Notes under the pieces: model-generated
The model's input: the letters and a program-made list of their open reading frames with translations, nothing else
What the model was told of the DNA's origin: nothing
Databases searched by the model: none
In this document: positions 63,901 to 64,000 of the stretch, in pieces
How the letters are laid out: each line of letters opens with the position of its first letter
How positions within the stretch are numbered: position 1 is the stretch's first letter
Translations under genes and position numbers: made by a program
Source: Vibrio agarivorans
Lineage (GTDB): Bacteria; Pseudomonadota; Gammaproteobacteria; Enterobacterales; Vibrionaceae
Direction of reading: 5' to 3'
Length of the DNA: 64,000 nt
Assembly: GCF_030409635.1 (NCBI RefSeq)
Contig: NZ_JAUFQF010000003.1
Location: 1-64,000, forward strand

Positions 63901-64000
63901 GTATGGTGCGTTTATCGAAGATGCTAAAGAATCGCTGGATGAGTATTTAAGTCAACCACATTCAGACCCACAAAAGCATTACGATAGCCTAGTTCGTGAA
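60974..64000 (+). CDS. Large Toprim primase-like protein, 5' part
   Basis: Open from ATG 60974 (AGGATGAGG seven bases upstream) through the right edge, 1009 codons so far. A coiled Glu/Gln/Arg stretch (about 365-400) precedes a Toprim domain. That domain has LIIESEGIVNGLIAIEMA (502-519; catalytic Glu), then CGLDVGNLP, then VINLADND (554-560; metal-binding D558/D560), and HIHFDFANDFGE, the pattern of plasmid TraC/phage-type primases. After about 640 the protein is very acidic. It may prime the transferred strand or travel with it, like SogL; the relaxase-type gene often found nearby is not seen. Confidence 0.75.
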   Translation, partial: MAKQISNFLESVLADNKERTFGSIDNKSKVKIPLLITKKTDKNVTRYSTDFSKIAGFENLKTNPNRIQIQNVAQASLLYSIYTTLGHDNKNIQELNEAINLFQRGGSFEGKTIKRFSVDAEKLVNSKWKNVQDTATTEQKSGIMEVADLLATRAINEMHETGELKAAGVDVEKATQVSTLMLKAFQSNLLHSKNTPMTTSHEVSEIYSPIQDKINTFLEQRYGSSNKEDYLYTLMSNHASDIQDLCDPANLKFDDLINLIKFVPENSKADESTGISGADYRAARINSKKNAKGKITAYIKEDEQFKDVHHLLINVTYYEGQANHSNSLMLLSHNELATDLHSPNLLTKHLKQAQDITPLLNEQRLEELKQQRIANEELQRQSAQRLVEENAQKRQAAIQTFEQATPVTNAEQLEGTYFAQKSAALLAIKSIPNMRIDADKTVWIPLANVAESNPTMDNIEGFQKLLADKDPLLQTNKLFEGIGEGRKNKASATIGDIDNAALIIESEGIVNGLIAIEMAEQKGIKAAAVCGLDVGNLPYTLGRILESHPTKPVINLADNDLFNSDKERRYLPHELAARNMPETGKTVNVGLKRAAEMTNAVNLPHIHFDFANDFGENLEALQQDQKGSDIDDALNIVYQNLSEKGVDAPHVEAWEIVKESLYSKIETTMKYHVSPNWSVENQDAYEWCPSADNLGKEGLPDFYHLKDIINGVNEVFEKNHQMSYETYRHLVSTRHDPQNEAEVEIDQDLLAETEAKIDQYIEDASNPNQSDDIGEQIQSEPLVQLDADIPHLVAPTINESSIYIDTKIHSITRRLDNLSATAGEWLHYENAKRVDKHMATLHKLVDEKSRLLGVSARQLQSEPQLAVYFDREREIEDAQLTAAQQVDFVPSTDDWLDLEGEEENRTVARDADTFDFQLEDTEALESAAPSDQTSAQLLNQVLGGQQVEHPVQSELDQDIEEQKIELSPENQELVDMYGAFIEDAKESLDEYLSQPHSDPQKHYDSLVRE

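Noticed and set aside
1..64000. oriT and relaxase
   Set aside because: I searched for a relaxase-type HUH or tyrosine-transfer motif among the large ORFs and found none; the topoisomerases and primase-like protein do not qualify.
1..64000. CRISPR array, tRNA or IS element
   Set aside because: No regularly spaced direct repeats, no cloverleaf with CCA end, and no transposase-like frame were seen.

Overview
The window looks like the transfer region of a large conjugative plasmid (or integrative element) from a gammaproteobacterium, most likely Vibrio or a close relative. That host guess rests on gene style, the moderately AT-rich composition and the pilus type; no chromosomal or taxonomic marker gene is present. 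It encodes an I-type (type IVB, Dot/Icm-like, R64/IncI-like) conjugation machine and a separate type IVb pilus. No relaxase, oriT, replication or partition gene, rRNA, tRNA, IS element or CRISPR array was recognised, so those parts probably lie outside.

Layout. 1-2704 (minus): accessory genes, including an AcrVA2-like putative anti-CRISPR gene and a gene with a start-codon or reading-frame problem. 2818-3147 (plus): a small membrane protein followed by a terminator. 3221-7715 (minus): mostly unknown small proteins, a DRGH-type periplasmic nuclease, lipoproteins, and a stand-alone copy of the coupling protein's helical domain. 7771-19359 (minus): degenerate ArdC-like protein, UvrD-like helicase, type IA topoisomerase, lytic transglycosylase, a second stand-alone helical-domain protein, DotL/TrbC coupling ATPase, DotM/TrbA and a membrane protein. 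19440-32416 (plus): DotJ-like protein, three consecutive DotI-like proteins, DotH, DotG, DotF, two small DotE/DotP-like membrane proteins, DotN, two unknowns, DotO, and a membrane protein closed by a terminator. 32466-33230 (minus): an isolated unknown gene. 33372-36358 (plus): DotD, DotC, DotB, IcmT. 36422-46551 (plus): TcpQ-domain protein, PilN, PilO, PilP, PilQ, PilR, PilS, PilV. 46613-47448 (plus): a BamE-like lipoprotein and a membrane protein. 52830-47434 (minus): a small unknown, a helical periplasmic protein, a membrane protein, DotA and an IcmV-like protein. 52876-55557 (plus): an IcmW-like candidate, a Cys-rich exported protein, and a second short topoisomerase IA. 57205-55575 (minus): an unknown and a DsbC-like thioredoxin-fold protein. 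57283-64000 (plus): unknowns, a paralogue of the helical periplasmic protein, a coiled-coil protein, a probable P-loop-less secretion-ATPase relative, and the first 1009 codons of a Toprim primase-like protein cut by the window end.

How it works together. DotD/DotC/DotH/DotG/DotF form the envelope-spanning core, DotA and the small membrane proteins the inner-membrane part, DotB and DotO the ATPases, and DotL/DotM/DotN the receptor for DNA substrates. The Pil proteins build a thin pilus, probably for mating-pair contact. Topoisomerases, helicase and primase-like proteins would process DNA during transfer or establishment.

Most unusual signals. (1) A 13-bp DNA motif, T7-N2-A4 (mostly TTTTTTTGAAAAA or TTTTTTTCAAAAA), occurs 18 times across the window in both orientations and in different reading frames. 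(2) A near-palindromic element overlapping the -10 box is shared by most transfer operons. (3) The coupling protein's helical domain occurs three times, twice as a free-standing protein. (4) There is a probable pseudo-ATPase, a duplicated periplasmic protein, and an expanded DotI/DotJ set.
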